DNA from: Chitinophagaceae bacterium
Lineage (GTDB): Bacteria > Bacteroidota > Bacteroidia > Chitinophagales > Chitinophagaceae
DNA length: 8,932 nucleotides
Direction: 5' to 3'
Assembly (NCBI GenBank): GCA_947468255.1
Contig: CANIMM010000117.1
Span: forward strand, 1 to 8,932
The notes beneath the pieces were generated by a model. The model made no database searches, was not told where the DNA came from, and was given only the letters and a program-made list of their open reading frames with translations. Both the position numbers and the translations under genes were made by a program. Shown here piece by piece: positions 1 through 6,626 of this stretch (position 1 is its first letter; each line of letters begins with the position of its first letter).

Positions 1-803
1 ACATCCAATTGCAACAGGATTACTTATCCGCCAAGGCAAGAATTGGTTATCTGGAAAATGAATTCAAGCGGCAGAAGGAACTCAGTCAAAGTCAGGCTAG
101 CAGTGATAAGCAATTCCAACTTTCAGAGGTTGAATATAGAAGCCAGCGGGTATTGATTACTGCATTGGAGGCTAAGCTTGATTTGGCGGGCATCGGCACC
201 GACAAAATAAGTGAAACGAATATTCTAAAAAGTATAAATATCCTTTCGCCTATCAGCGGCTATGTTTCCAAGGTGAATGTAAACATTGGCAAATACGTTT
301 CTTCTACGGAGGTTTTGTTTGAATTAATTAATCCCACTGATGTTCACCTTAATTTAAAAGTGTTTGAGAAAAGCTTGGACAAACTTTTTATCGGCCAACA
401 CTTGGTTACGTATACCAATAATTACCCCGATAAAAAATATCCCTGTGAAATCATATTGATAGGGAAGGAGATCTCAACAGAGGGCAATACAGAAGTGCAT
501 TGTCATTTTGAGGTGTATGACAAATCCTTGGTTCCAGGCACTTATATGAATGCCGAAATTGAAGTGAAAAATAAAAAAACTATTTCTTTACCTGCCGATG
601 CCATTGTTCGTTTTGAAGGCAAGCAATACATTTACCAGTCCTTAGAAGTTAATAAGTTTGAAATGATTGAGGTAGCAGTGGGTGAAAGTGAAAAAGGATT
701 CACAGAAATTATTTTACCTACTAATAGTAATTTGGGCTCAGCTAATTTTGTCACCAAAGGCGCTTATTCATTGTTGATGACGATGAAAAATAAAATGGAA
801 TAA
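1..803 (+). CDS. RND efflux periplasmic adaptor (HlyD/CzcB-like), C-terminal part
   Basis: This is the last 267 or so codons of a gene that starts before the window; the reading frame is open back to base 1, so the TTG at 9 is not a real start. The visible part has the order expected of a membrane-fusion protein: a charged, Gln-rich helical stretch (about the first 65 residues, the second half of the alpha-hairpin), a lipoyl-type half with the motif SPISGYVSKVNVNIGKYV, a beta-barrel segment (HLNLKVFEKSLDKL), and a membrane-proximal domain with LPADAIVRFEGKQYIY. The ending, with an ANFVTKGAYSLL-like stretch, is typical of CzcB/CusB-type adaptors in Bacteroidota. Such proteins link an inner-membrane RND pump to an outer-membrane TolC-like channel, often for metal export. 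Pump and channel genes would be expected upstream, outside the window. The substrate cannot be read from this part. No convincing terminator follows; the next gene starts after 228 bp. Confidence 0.88.
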   Translation, partial: IQLQQDYLSAKARIGYLENEFKRQKELSQSQASSDKQFQLSEVEYRSQRVLITALEAKLDLAGIGTDKISETNILKSINILSPISGYVSKVNVNIGKYVSSTEVLFELINPTDVHLNLKVFEKSLDKLFIGQHLVTYTNNYPDKKYPCEIILIGKEISTEGNTEVHCHFEVYDKSLVPGTYMNAEIEVKNKKTISLPADAIVRFEGKQYIYQSLEVNKFEMIEVAVGESEKGFTEIILPTNSNLGSANFVTKGAYSLLMTMKNKME

Positions 804-1031
804 AATACAACGAAGGCTTATTAATAGAATAGCGATAATCAGAAAAATGGGTTAACTTTACATCGTTATTAATCCATTTGGTTATTTATATTAACCGTTT
901 GCCCAGCTTGTTGAAATCCACTTCCAATTTCCTACTCCTATTTTAAATTTATTTAATGCAAGAACATAATTATTGAACGATTTTTTCGTTTATGTAGTCA
1001 ATGTGTTTTCAAATAAATAAAACTGCCAATT

Positions 1032-1760
1032 ATGAAATTGATACAAAAAAATCGTATACGGGTGGCGTTACTTGCAGCATCATTTTTTATGCTTAGTTGC
1101 AAGCATGAGCTTCCCGGGTCCATTATCTCGGGAGGAGATTCTTCAAGCGGGGGAGGAAGCACTACGGTTCCTACGCAAACGAGCAATTGCAGTGCCGATA
1201 CTGTCTATTTTGTCAATGAAATTCAACCCATTGTAAATAGTAGTTGCGCCATGAGTGGTTGTCATGATGCTGTTACCCGTGCAGAGGGGGTTGAATTAAC
1301 GAGTTACGCTAAAATAATTCGTTATGTAAGTCCATTCAATACATCTGGCAGTAAGTTATATACGGTAAGTATTAAAACGAATAATGACCGGATGCCTCCT
1401 GCACCAATGGCAGCATTGACTTCATTGCAATTATCCAAAATCTCAAAATGGATTAATCAGGGAGCATACAATAACCAATGTTCTGGCGGCTGCGACACTA
1501 CCAATTTCACCTATTCCGGGGCGGTGCTTATACTGAACGACACTTATTGCAAGGGTTGTCATAACCCTGCATCCTTGGGTGGTGGAATTGATCTTAGTAG
1601 CTATGCTTCATTAAAAGTTCAGGCTGCCAACGGCAAATACCTTGGCAGTATCAAGCACAGCACTGGTTTTTTTGCTATGCCAAAGGGAGGTAGTAAATTA
1701 TCAGATTGCCAAATACGCCAGGTGGAAAAATGGATACAGGCCGGGATGCAAAACAATTAA
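1032..1760 (+). CDS. Two-domain c-type cytochrome lipoprotein
   Basis: A 242-residue envelope lipoprotein with two cytochrome c-like domains. The N-terminus has basic residues, a hydrophobic stretch and the lipobox MLSC, putting the lipidated cysteine at C23; a Gly/Ser/Thr-rich linker follows (about 30-50). Domain 1 carries the haem-binding motif CAMSGCH (72-78), which is CX4CH rather than the usual CXXCH, with M121 in DRMPP as likely distal ligand. Domain 2 carries a standard CKGCH (173-177) with M216 in FAMPKG. Both domains end in a similar W-I-x-x-G-(A/M) helix, suggesting internal duplication. CX4CH motifs of the form C-x-x-x-G-C-H are known in the planctomycete-type cytochrome families, and this gene seems to belong there. 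It is probably a periplasm-facing electron carrier. The 228 bp upstream should hold the cluster promoter, but I find no clear one. The next gene starts 22 bp downstream and encodes a related single domain. Function beyond electron transfer is not known to me. Confidence 0.8.
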   Translation: MKLIQKNRIRVALLAASFFMLSCKHELPGSIISGGDSSSGGGSTTVPTQTSNCSADTVYFVNEIQPIVNSSCAMSGCHDAVTRAEGVELTSYAKIIRYVSPFNTSGSKLYTVSIKTNNDRMPPAPMAALTSLQLSKISKWINQGAYNNQCSGGCDTTNFTYSGAVLILNDTYCKGCHNPASLGGGIDLSSYASLKVQAANGKYLGSIKHSTGFFAMPKGGSKLSDCQIRQVEKWIQAGMQNN

Positions 1761-1782
1761 TAATTTTTAAATATTATTCAAT

Positions 1783-2145
1783 ATGCGGGTACGGTTAATT
1801 TTTTTCATAGCACTGTTCATTTTATCGGGAGCGGGATGCTATTATGACAAGGAGGAATTATTGTATGCAGGAACAGCTACAGTTGATTGTACAACAGTAG
1901 TTGCGAAATTTGGAGTCGACATCAGTCCCATTATTCAAAGTAAATGCGCTACAGCAGGTTGCCACAGTGCAGCCGCAGCCGCAGGCGGATCGGTGCTGGT
2001 TAGCTATGCGCAAATTGCCGGACAAGCCTCAAGGATTATGCAACGATCGGTGGTTGACAAAACTATGCCAACCAGTGGGCCATTGTTGCCTGCCGAAATT
2101 GCAAAATTGAAGTGCTGGATAAGCTCCGGAGCGCTAAATAATTAG
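1783..2145 (+). CDS. Single-domain c-type cytochrome lipoprotein
   Basis: A 120-residue protein related to domain 1 of the preceding gene. It has a signal peptide ending in the lipobox SGAGC (lipidated C19), then a haem motif CATAGCH at 55-61, again CX4CH, followed by an Ala/Gly-rich loop and a likely distal methionine M95 in KTMPTSG. The flanking text (ISPIIQSKCATAGCH) closely parallels IQPIVNSSCAMSGCH in the upstream protein, which points to tandem duplication. The C-terminal helix contains CWISSGA, matching the W-I-x-x-G-A ending of the neighbour. It is likely a small periplasmic or membrane-attached monohaem carrier acting with the upstream cytochrome; the 22-bp spacing supports co-transcription. 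The alternative is a structural cytochrome-like domain without haem, but both expected ligands are present. Confidence 0.78.
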   Translation: MRVRLIFFIALFILSGAGCYYDKEELLYAGTATVDCTTVVAKFGVDISPIIQSKCATAGCHSAAAAAGGSVLVSYAQIAGQASRIMQRSVVDKTMPTSGPLLPAEIAKLKCWISSGALNN

Positions 2146-2233
2146 GCGGATTAAAAAAACGAGCCAATTAAATTTGAAGCAATCAGCTGGTTTACTATCT
2201 GATTCGGTCAGGATAAAATATAAATGGGTGTAT

Positions 2234-2659
2234 ATGATAACATGGAAAAAAATATTAATTGGGGTTTCGCTGATTACTTTTTTGGGTGCAGCGGGGGGGT
2301 ATTATTTATACAATAAAAAACCTGTTGATGTAAGAACGCTTCAACCAGACGTATCTGTCACTGCCAATTCCTTGATTGTGGCATTTAATTCAGATGAAGC
2401 AGCAGCTAATGTAAAATACCTTGATAAGGTGATTGCCGTGAAAGGCACTATTTCTGATATAAAAATTGATTCAAGTACTGGACAGGCTTCCGTTATTTTA
2501 GATAGCGGAGACCCTATGTCGGCCGTCACTTGCAGTTTTTATAACGATGAAATCGGTGCTGTACAAAAACTCTCTAAAGGAACCGAAGTGGTAATTAAAG
2601 GGAAATGTACCGGCAAATTAATGGATGTTGTTTTAAATAATTGCAGCATCATTCAATAA
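2234..2659 (+). CDS. Membrane-anchored OB-fold protein (tRNA_anti-like family)
   Basis: I place the start at ATG 2234 (MITWKKILIG), giving 141 residues; the open frame extends back to a TTG at 2174, but the residues it adds do not look like a signal sequence. An uncleaved N-terminal membrane helix spans about residues 7-26. The rest resembles the tRNA_anti-like OB-fold family common in Bacteroidota: FNSDEAAANVKYLDKVIAVK (51-70) opens the domain and KGKCTGKLMDVVLNNCSI closes it. Despite the family name, these proteins are envelope proteins and a role in RNA binding is not implied. Three cysteines (100, 115, 137) lie in the predicted extracytoplasmic domain; two could form a disulfide. It lies 88 bp after the cytochrome gene and 15 bp before the YceI gene, so it is probably part of the same transcription unit. 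The molecular function is unknown. Confidence 0.75.
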   Translation: MITWKKILIGVSLITFLGAAGGYYLYNKKPVDVRTLQPDVSVTANSLIVAFNSDEAAANVKYLDKVIAVKGTISDIKIDSSTGQASVILDSGDPMSAVTCSFYNDEIGAVQKLSKGTEVVIKGKCTGKLMDVVLNNCSIIQ

Positions 2660-2674
2660 CATAAAAAACAGAAA

Positions 2675-3226
2675 ATGAAAAATTCAATCTTTATTGCACT
2701 GCTATTTTTTTTACTACAATCTTCGTTCGCACAAAAAAGGTACTTCACCAAAACCGGTAACGTTTCCTTCAGGGCAGGCACTGCAGTGGAAGATATTGAT
2801 GGCCTCAATAAATCCACTACCTGTGTTTTTGATGCTGGTTCCGGCGATATTCAGTTTGCGATATTGATAAAGGGATTTGAGTTTAAGAGTTCTTTAATGA
2901 TGGAGCATTTTAATGAAAATTATATGGAAAGTGATAAATTTCCAAAGTCAATATTTAAGGGAAAAATCACCAATATAGAAAAAATAAATTTCTTAAAAGA
3001 CGGAACTTATCCAGTAAATGTAAAGGGTGTTTTAGAAATTCATGGTGTTAAAAAAGAAGTAGAAACCAACGGTCAGTTTAAGGTCTCGGGCGAAACAGTT
3101 ATTGCTATAGCAGAATTTGAAATTGTATTGGAAGATTATGCGATTACCATACCAAGTCTTGTAAAAGATAAAATATCCAAAACCGCCAGAATAAAGGTGA
3201 ATTGCAGTAATTCGATTTTAAAATAA
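2675..3226 (+). CDS. YceI-family secreted lipid-binding-like protein
   Basis: A 183-residue protein with a cleavable signal peptide (hydrophobic 4-17, likely cleavage after SSFA at residue 19). The mature part is a YceI-like domain, a lipocalin-like beta-barrel that binds isoprenoids or similar lipids in characterised members. Family hallmarks are the central block around residues 70-98, with FKSSLMMEHFNENYMES followed by KFPKSIFKGKI, and the GVLEIHGVKKEVE strand pair (118-130). The first 25 mature residues are the expected TGNVSFRAGT-type strand. It should be soluble in the periplasm. It sits 15 bp after the OB-fold gene and 22 bp before the beta-barrel gene. Its neighbourhood with c-type cytochromes suggests handling of a quinone or other isoprenoid in a redox process, but this is inference from context. 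No truncation is seen. Confidence 0.88.
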   Translation: MKNSIFIALLFFLLQSSFAQKRYFTKTGNVSFRAGTAVEDIDGLNKSTTCVFDAGSGDIQFAILIKGFEFKSSLMMEHFNENYMESDKFPKSIFKGKITNIEKINFLKDGTYPVNVKGVLEIHGVKKEVETNGQFKVSGETVIAIAEFEIVLEDYAITIPSLVKDKISKTARIKVNCSNSILK

Positions 3227-3248
3227 TTTCACTATTTAATTTCAAGCT

Positions 3249-4130
3249 ATGAAAACGTTCATTTTAGTATTGCTGTTGGGTTGCACTTCCATCGTTTTTG
3301 CACAAGATGATTTATTAGCGCTGGTTAGCAAACCCGAGGATGTTAAAAAGGAGTATGTTTCAAATGCGTTTAAATCATCCCGTGTGGTGAATGGTCATTC
3401 AATGGAGTTTATTGGAAAAGGAGTGATGGATCTAAGAATATTACATCGCTTTGGGCTGGCTAATTCAGGCTTTAATAATTTGTATGGCTTGGATCAGGCC
3501 AATATGCGCTTCGGCTTTGATTATGGGGTTTCAAAAAACATGACCCTTGGCATTGGTAGAAGTAATGTGGGAAAAGAATGGGATGGGTTTATTAAATTTC
3601 GACCCATCTGGCAAGCAAAAGGCGGGCGAAGGGCATCCCCAGTTTCAGTGGTGTTAGTTAGCGGGGCTACTTATACAACCCTCCCTTGGTCGGATCCCTC
3701 TAGAGAAAATTTCACCTCCAGCCGAATGGCTTTTTATAATGAGGTAATCATCGGTAGAAAATTCAATGATCAGATCAGTTTTCAATTGGCACCCATCTTT
3801 GTTCACCGCAATTTGGTATCACAGGCTACTGAATCAAATGATGTATATGCATTGGGGATCGGAGGAAGGATAAAAATGTCAAAGCGGACTGCCTTTGTAG
3901 TAGACTACCATTATGTGGTAAACGGACTGGATAAAAGTATTTATAAAGATCCGTTATCTATCGGTTTTGATATTGAGACCGGTGGGCATGTATTTCAATT
4001 GCATTTTTCTAATGCTACGGGCATGAATGAAAAATCTTTCATCACCAAAACCACGAATAGTTGGGGTAAGGGAGAAATACGATTCGGCTTTAATTTGTCA
4101 AGAGTATTTTCAGTGGCCAAAGGCGGGTAG
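3249..4130 (+). CDS. DUF5777-family outer-membrane beta-barrel protein
   Basis: A 293-residue protein with a signal peptide (MKTFILVLLLGCTSIVFA, cleavage before QDD). The mature sequence matches the DUF5777 beta-barrel family as I recall it: an early KSSRVVNGHSMEFIGKGVMD block, HRFG and LYGLDQANMRFGFDYGV, then NMTLGIGRS, and near the end GFDIETGGHVFQLHFSNA, with a final FGFNLSRVF strand typical of an outer-membrane barrel C-terminus. Alternating hydrophobic/polar strands run through most of the protein. The length is normal for the family. No enzymatic residues are recognisable, and whether it forms a pore is not known. It is the last gene of the cluster starting at 1032, 22 bp after the YceI gene. 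The 219 bp between it and the convergent small gene contain no clear terminator; the only inverted repeat noticed (4173-4185, 5-bp arms) has no T-tract. Confidence 0.85.
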   Translation: MKTFILVLLLGCTSIVFAQDDLLALVSKPEDVKKEYVSNAFKSSRVVNGHSMEFIGKGVMDLRILHRFGLANSGFNNLYGLDQANMRFGFDYGVSKNMTLGIGRSNVGKEWDGFIKFRPIWQAKGGRRASPVSVVLVSGATYTTLPWSDPSRENFTSSRMAFYNEVIIGRKFNDQISFQLAPIFVHRNLVSQATESNDVYALGIGGRIKMSKRTAFVVDYHYVVNGLDKSIYKDPLSIGFDIETGGHVFQLHFSNATGMNEKSFITKTTNSWGKGEIRFGFNLSRVFSVAKGG

Positions 4131-4349
4131 TAAAATTCATTCACTTTTTATAGTTGCAGTAGTCGTTTGCTTAGCTAATATAGCTGGTTCACTAATTTGG
4201 CAATAGACTAAATTTCTTGCAATCTCCTTTCTTATTTAATTTTAACCATTACTATTGACACAATACGCTCTGCATAGTGGCGAATAGCCGCTTGTTATAT
4301 AGTATTAATAATCCGGTCTCGGTGAATTATACGTTTACTGTTCAGTACT

Positions 4350-4553
4350 TCAATTATGTTGCTTGTCTCTAAAAAGATAAAAGAAAACCACGAGCACACA
4401 CATAATAACACCAAAGGATAGCAGTATTACGGTAGGTTGAGATATGAACTCATTGAAATTTGTCCCGCTGGATTCAGCTTGTTGGGTATCAGCCATACAA
4501 ATCATTGGGAGACTCAACATTAAAAGAAAAGCTGCGGCGATATTTTTTTTCAT
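4350..4553 (-). CDS. Small single-pass membrane protein, unknown function
   Basis: A 67-residue protein I do not recognise. It starts at the complement of 4551-4553. The N-terminus is a convincing signal sequence (MKKN, hydrophobic 5-19, possible cleavage after MCMA-like residues 18-21, before DTQQ). A short polar, Ser/Thr/Glu-rich segment (22-40) follows, then a strong transmembrane helix at about 41-61 and a short basic tail (FRDKQHN). The expected topology is an N-terminal periplasmic loop and a cytoplasmic tail. It is alone on the minus strand between two plus-strand blocks. The combined signal peptide plus membrane helix is not what random sequence gives, so I think it is real. The sequence CAATTTTG ends about 5 bp before the start codon, too close for an ordinary promoter. 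It could be an accessory subunit of a membrane complex, but nothing shows which. Confidence 0.6.
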   Translation of the reverse strand: MKKNIAAAFLLMLSLPMICMADTQQAESSGTNFNEFISQPTVILLSFGVIMCVLVVFFYLFRDKQHN

Positions 4554-5025
4554 AATTGCAAAATTGAGCGTTTAGAAATACCCTATTGCTGATTACCATT
4601 ACCCATCATCTGTAGTGATAATTATTGATAGGCTTTTAAAAGGAAGACTGTATTAAATAGCAAACTAAAAGTAACGAGTTGAAGGAGATTTTTTTATGTC
4701 TATTGTCATAAATAAAAATGAAACAGGTCATAAATTAGCTAGAGATGAGAAGGTAAATTTAGTTTTGTGAGATAGTCCGAAAACTATAATTTATTGGTAA
4801 ATAGATTGTTATACTTCTTTTATTGGCGAACGGGTATTTTACTGTCAATATAAGGGGATCTCAATCAGTATATTTGGACTAACTGAGTCGTTTGAACTCC
4901 AAGATTATATTGAATGCTGGGCAATGAAAAAAATGTTCAGGAGAAAAATACAATTGGTCTTCCATTTTTACTGTTAATCGTTCTTCAGTACCTATTTTAA
5001 ACCGGTATTAATTTTACAACCGTTT
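4554..5025. other. Gene-poor intergenic stretch
   Basis: About 470 bp between the divergent small membrane protein gene and the operator of the MBL/rhodanese gene. I see no RNA gene or strong hairpin. It holds two short plus-strand ORFs, 4696-4770 (24 codons, listed separately) and 4914-5000 (28 codons, with a hydrophobic C-terminus GLPFLLLIVLQYLF and no ribosome binding site). Neither resembles a known protein. The frame of the 4696 ORF, read through two stops, continues open to about 4977, so a decayed gene is conceivable but unsupported by any recognised family. Confidence 0.5.
4696..4770 (+). CDS. Possible 24-residue ORF behind a strong Shine-Dalgarno
   Basis: The ORF begins MSIVINKNETGHKLARDEK and is polar and charged, with no membrane segment. 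Its only support is the sequence GAAGGAGA (4680-4687 region), with 8 T-rich bases between AAGGAG and the ATG; a ribosome binding site this good is unusual in a Bacteroidota genome, where most genes in this window lack one. I recognise no family. It may be a leader peptide, a remnant of a longer gene (two in-frame stops follow within 30 codons), or chance. Confidence 0.2.
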   Translation: MSIVINKNETGHKLARDEKVNLVL

Positions 5026-5039
5026 GCAACATAAGTTAC
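5026..5039. promoter_or_regulatory. Putative operator, copy 1 (GCAACATAAGTTAC)
   Basis: A near-palindrome with half sites GCAAC and GTTAC separated by 4 bp. It matches the perfect palindrome at 8430-8443 at 12 of 14 positions. Its centre is 55.5 bp upstream of the ATG of the MBL/rhodanese gene, and 22 nt separate it from a -7-like element at 5062-5069. The 5-N4-5 layout is that of Crp/Fnr-family sites, and a centre about 41-42 bp before the likely transcription start is the class II activator position. The regulator is not in the window. Confidence 0.6.
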
Positions 5040-5061
5040 AAAACCAAAGAATTTATAGTTG

Positions 5062-5069
5062 CAACTTTG
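5062..5069 (+). promoter_or_regulatory. Putative -7 promoter element (CAACTTTG)
   Basis: This matches 5 of the 6 fixed bases of the Bacteroidota -7 consensus TAnnTTTG and lies 18 bp before the ATG at 5088, implying a short leader. There is no TTTG-type -33 element at the usual distance upstream, where the region next to the operator lies instead. That fits a promoter that needs an activator. The call rests on consensus and on the matching arrangement at 8430-8473. Confidence 0.45.
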
Positions 5070-5087
5070 GGTAATAAAATTGACTAC

Positions 5088-6503
5088 ATGAAAATAGAGC
5101 AAATATATACGGGTTGTTTGGCACAGGGCGCCTATTACATCACTAGCAATGGTGAAGCAGCCATTATTGACCCACTGCGTGAAACCGCCCCTTATATCAG
5201 CCGATTGGAAAAAGACGGCGTGAAATTGAAATATATTTTTGAAACACATTTCCATGCGGATTTTGTAAGTGGCCATGTTGATCTAAGTAGCGCAACCGGT
5301 GCCCCTATTGTTTACGGCCCCAATGCCACTTGTGCTTTTGATTGTATTTCAGCCCAAGACGGCGAAAGATTCAAATTGGGGGACATTAGTTTTAAGGTAC
5401 TGCACACACCCGGTCACACGATGGAAAGTACTACTTTTCTTTTAAAGGACGAATCAGGAAAAGATTACTGCATTTTTAGTGGCGATACATTATTCCTAGG
5501 AGATGTGGGACGACCGGATCTGGCTCAGAAGGCCGCTAATATGACACAGGAAGCCTTGGCTGGCTTGCTCTATGATAGTTTGATCAATAAAATAATGCCC
5601 TTGGCAGATGATGTAATCGTTTACCCAGCCCATGGTGCCGGGAGCGCCTGTGGTAAAAATATGATGAAAGAAACAGAGGATACGCTCGGCAATCAAAAAA
5701 GAATCAATTATGCTTTACGGCAACCTAATAAAGAAGCATTCGTACAAGCAGTTACAGCAGGTCTGCTTCCTCCTCCTGCCTATTTTGGTTTAAATGTGGC
5801 AATGAACAAAAAAGGCTATGAAAGTTTTGACTCGGTTCTAATAAAAGGCATGCATGCATTATCTCCAAATGAATTTGAAGCTGCTGCAGAAACAACGGGC
5901 GCTTTGATTTTAGATACAAGGGATAATAGTGATTTCTATAAGGGCTTTATTCCCCAGTCAGTCAATATTGGCTTAGCAGGTGATTTTGCACCCTGGGCGG
6001 GAGCGATGTTGGTAGATGTGCAACAACCGATTCTATTAGTAACGTATCCAGGATTGGAAGAAGAGGCGGTAACCCGTTTAAGTCGTGTTGGTTTTGACAA
6101 TGTAATCGGTCATTTAAAAGGCGGTTTTGCAACCTGGCTAGCATCGGAAAAACTAGTAGATGTGGTGGATAGGATTTCTGCAGAACAATTTTCCAAAGAA
6201 CTGGAAATTGGAAAGGATAAAGTATTGGACCTAAGGAAGGAAACTGAGTATGCGGCAGAGCATGTGTCAGAGGCATTTAATAGACCGTTGGCTAGCATCA
6301 ATGATTGGATGAATGGTATTGATCCGGAAGAGCATTTTTTTATTCATTGCGCAGGTGGCTACCGAAGTATGATTGCAGCTTCTATTTTGCAGGCAAGGGG
6401 ATATAGAAATTTTACAGAAGTAGCAGGGGGATTTGAAGCCATCAGTAAAACCGACTTGCCAAGAACCAATTTTGTTTGCCAAAGTAAAATTGTAGCAACT
6501 TGA
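5088..6503 (+). CDS. MBL-fold persulfide dioxygenase with two rhodanese domains (CstB-like)
   Basis: 471 residues from ATG 5088; the frame extends to a TTG at 5067, but MKIEQIYTGCLAQGAYYI is the usual start of this family and the TTG overlaps the promoter element. Residues 1 to about 250 are a metallo-beta-lactamase domain of the ETHE1/persulfide dioxygenase type: THFHADFVSGH (H54, H56, D58, H63 region), TPGHT (H110), SGDTLF (D133) and YPAHGAGSACGK (H182), which would bind the catalytic iron. A first rhodanese domain (about 259-355) has VTYPG at the active-site loop with Y320 where a cysteine is expected, so it is probably inactive. A second (about 362-460) keeps the catalytic cysteine C421 in HCAGGYRS. 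Family knowledge: such proteins oxidise glutathione or low-molecular-weight persulfide to sulfite and can form thiosulfate through the rhodanese. It is probably cytoplasmic. C188 in SACGK may match a second functional cysteine described in CstB (inference). The SQR gene follows after 123 bp, supporting a joint role in sulfide detoxification or oxidation. Confidence 0.9.
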   Translation: MKIEQIYTGCLAQGAYYITSNGEAAIIDPLRETAPYISRLEKDGVKLKYIFETHFHADFVSGHVDLSSATGAPIVYGPNATCAFDCISAQDGERFKLGDISFKVLHTPGHTMESTTFLLKDESGKDYCIFSGDTLFLGDVGRPDLAQKAANMTQEALAGLLYDSLINKIMPLADDVIVYPAHGAGSACGKNMMKETEDTLGNQKRINYALRQPNKEAFVQAVTAGLLPPPAYFGLNVAMNKKGYESFDSVLIKGMHALSPNEFEAAAETTGALILDTRDNSDFYKGFIPQSVNIGLAGDFAPWAGAMLVDVQQPILLVTYPGLEEEAVTRLSRVGFDNVIGHLKGGFATWLASEKLVDVVDRISAEQFSKELEIGKDKVLDLRKETEYAAEHVSEAFNRPLASINDWMNGIDPEEHFFIHCAGGYRSMIAASILQARGYRNFTEVAGGFEAISKTDLPRTNFVCQSKIVAT

Positions 6504-6626
6504 TTGGTCGTACTGACCCTGCACTTGAATGTAATTAAAGCAACTGTCATTTTTCAGTTCGGATTTATTTTCAACTTGAGTAATTTATATTAGCAGTTTT
6601 TTTCTTCATTTTTAATATCATATTGT

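Noticed and set aside
976..990. Hairpin AACGA-TTTTT-TCGTT before the first cytochrome gene
   Set aside because: Only five base pairs, located about 170 bp after the adaptor gene and with no T-tract after it; not a credible terminator.
2174..2233. Upstream extension of the OB-fold gene to a TTG start
   Set aside because: The added 20 residues contain charged residues and no family similarity; the ATG at 2234 gives a clean N-terminal membrane anchor.
4173..4185. Inverted repeat AGCTA-ATA-TAGCT between the convergent genes
   Set aside because: Five-bp arms, no T-tract, not convincing as a bidirectional terminator.
4553..4563. CAATTTTG as a -7 promoter element for the minus-strand small gene
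   Set aside because: It ends about 5 bp from the start codon, leaving almost no leader, and has no supporting -33 element.
4671..4682. GTAACGAGTTGA, resembling the operator half sites
   Set aside because: The half sites are only 2 bp apart rather than 4, and the right half is imperfect; it precedes no convincing gene.
4914..5000. 28-codon ORF with hydrophobic C-terminus
   Set aside because: No ribosome binding site, no recognised similarity, and it ends just before the operator; likely chance.
5067..5087. TTG start for the MBL/rhodanese gene
   Set aside because: It overlaps the promoter element, and the ATG at 5088 gives the usual family N-terminus.
6531..6544. Possible third operator, GTAATTAAAGCAAC, upstream of the SQR gene
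   Set aside because: It matches the perfect site at only 10/14 positions, its right half is a poor partner of the left half, and no -7-like element begins 22 nt downstream (the nearest similar sequence, CAACTTGA at 6572, is 27 nt away). It may be a degenerate site but could be chance in AT-rich DNA.
5962..6550. Several minus-strand open frames opposite the rhodanese part of the 5088 gene
   Set aside because: They overlap a well-supported gene, have unlikely compositions and show no family motifs; they are shadows of the plus-strand coding sequence.
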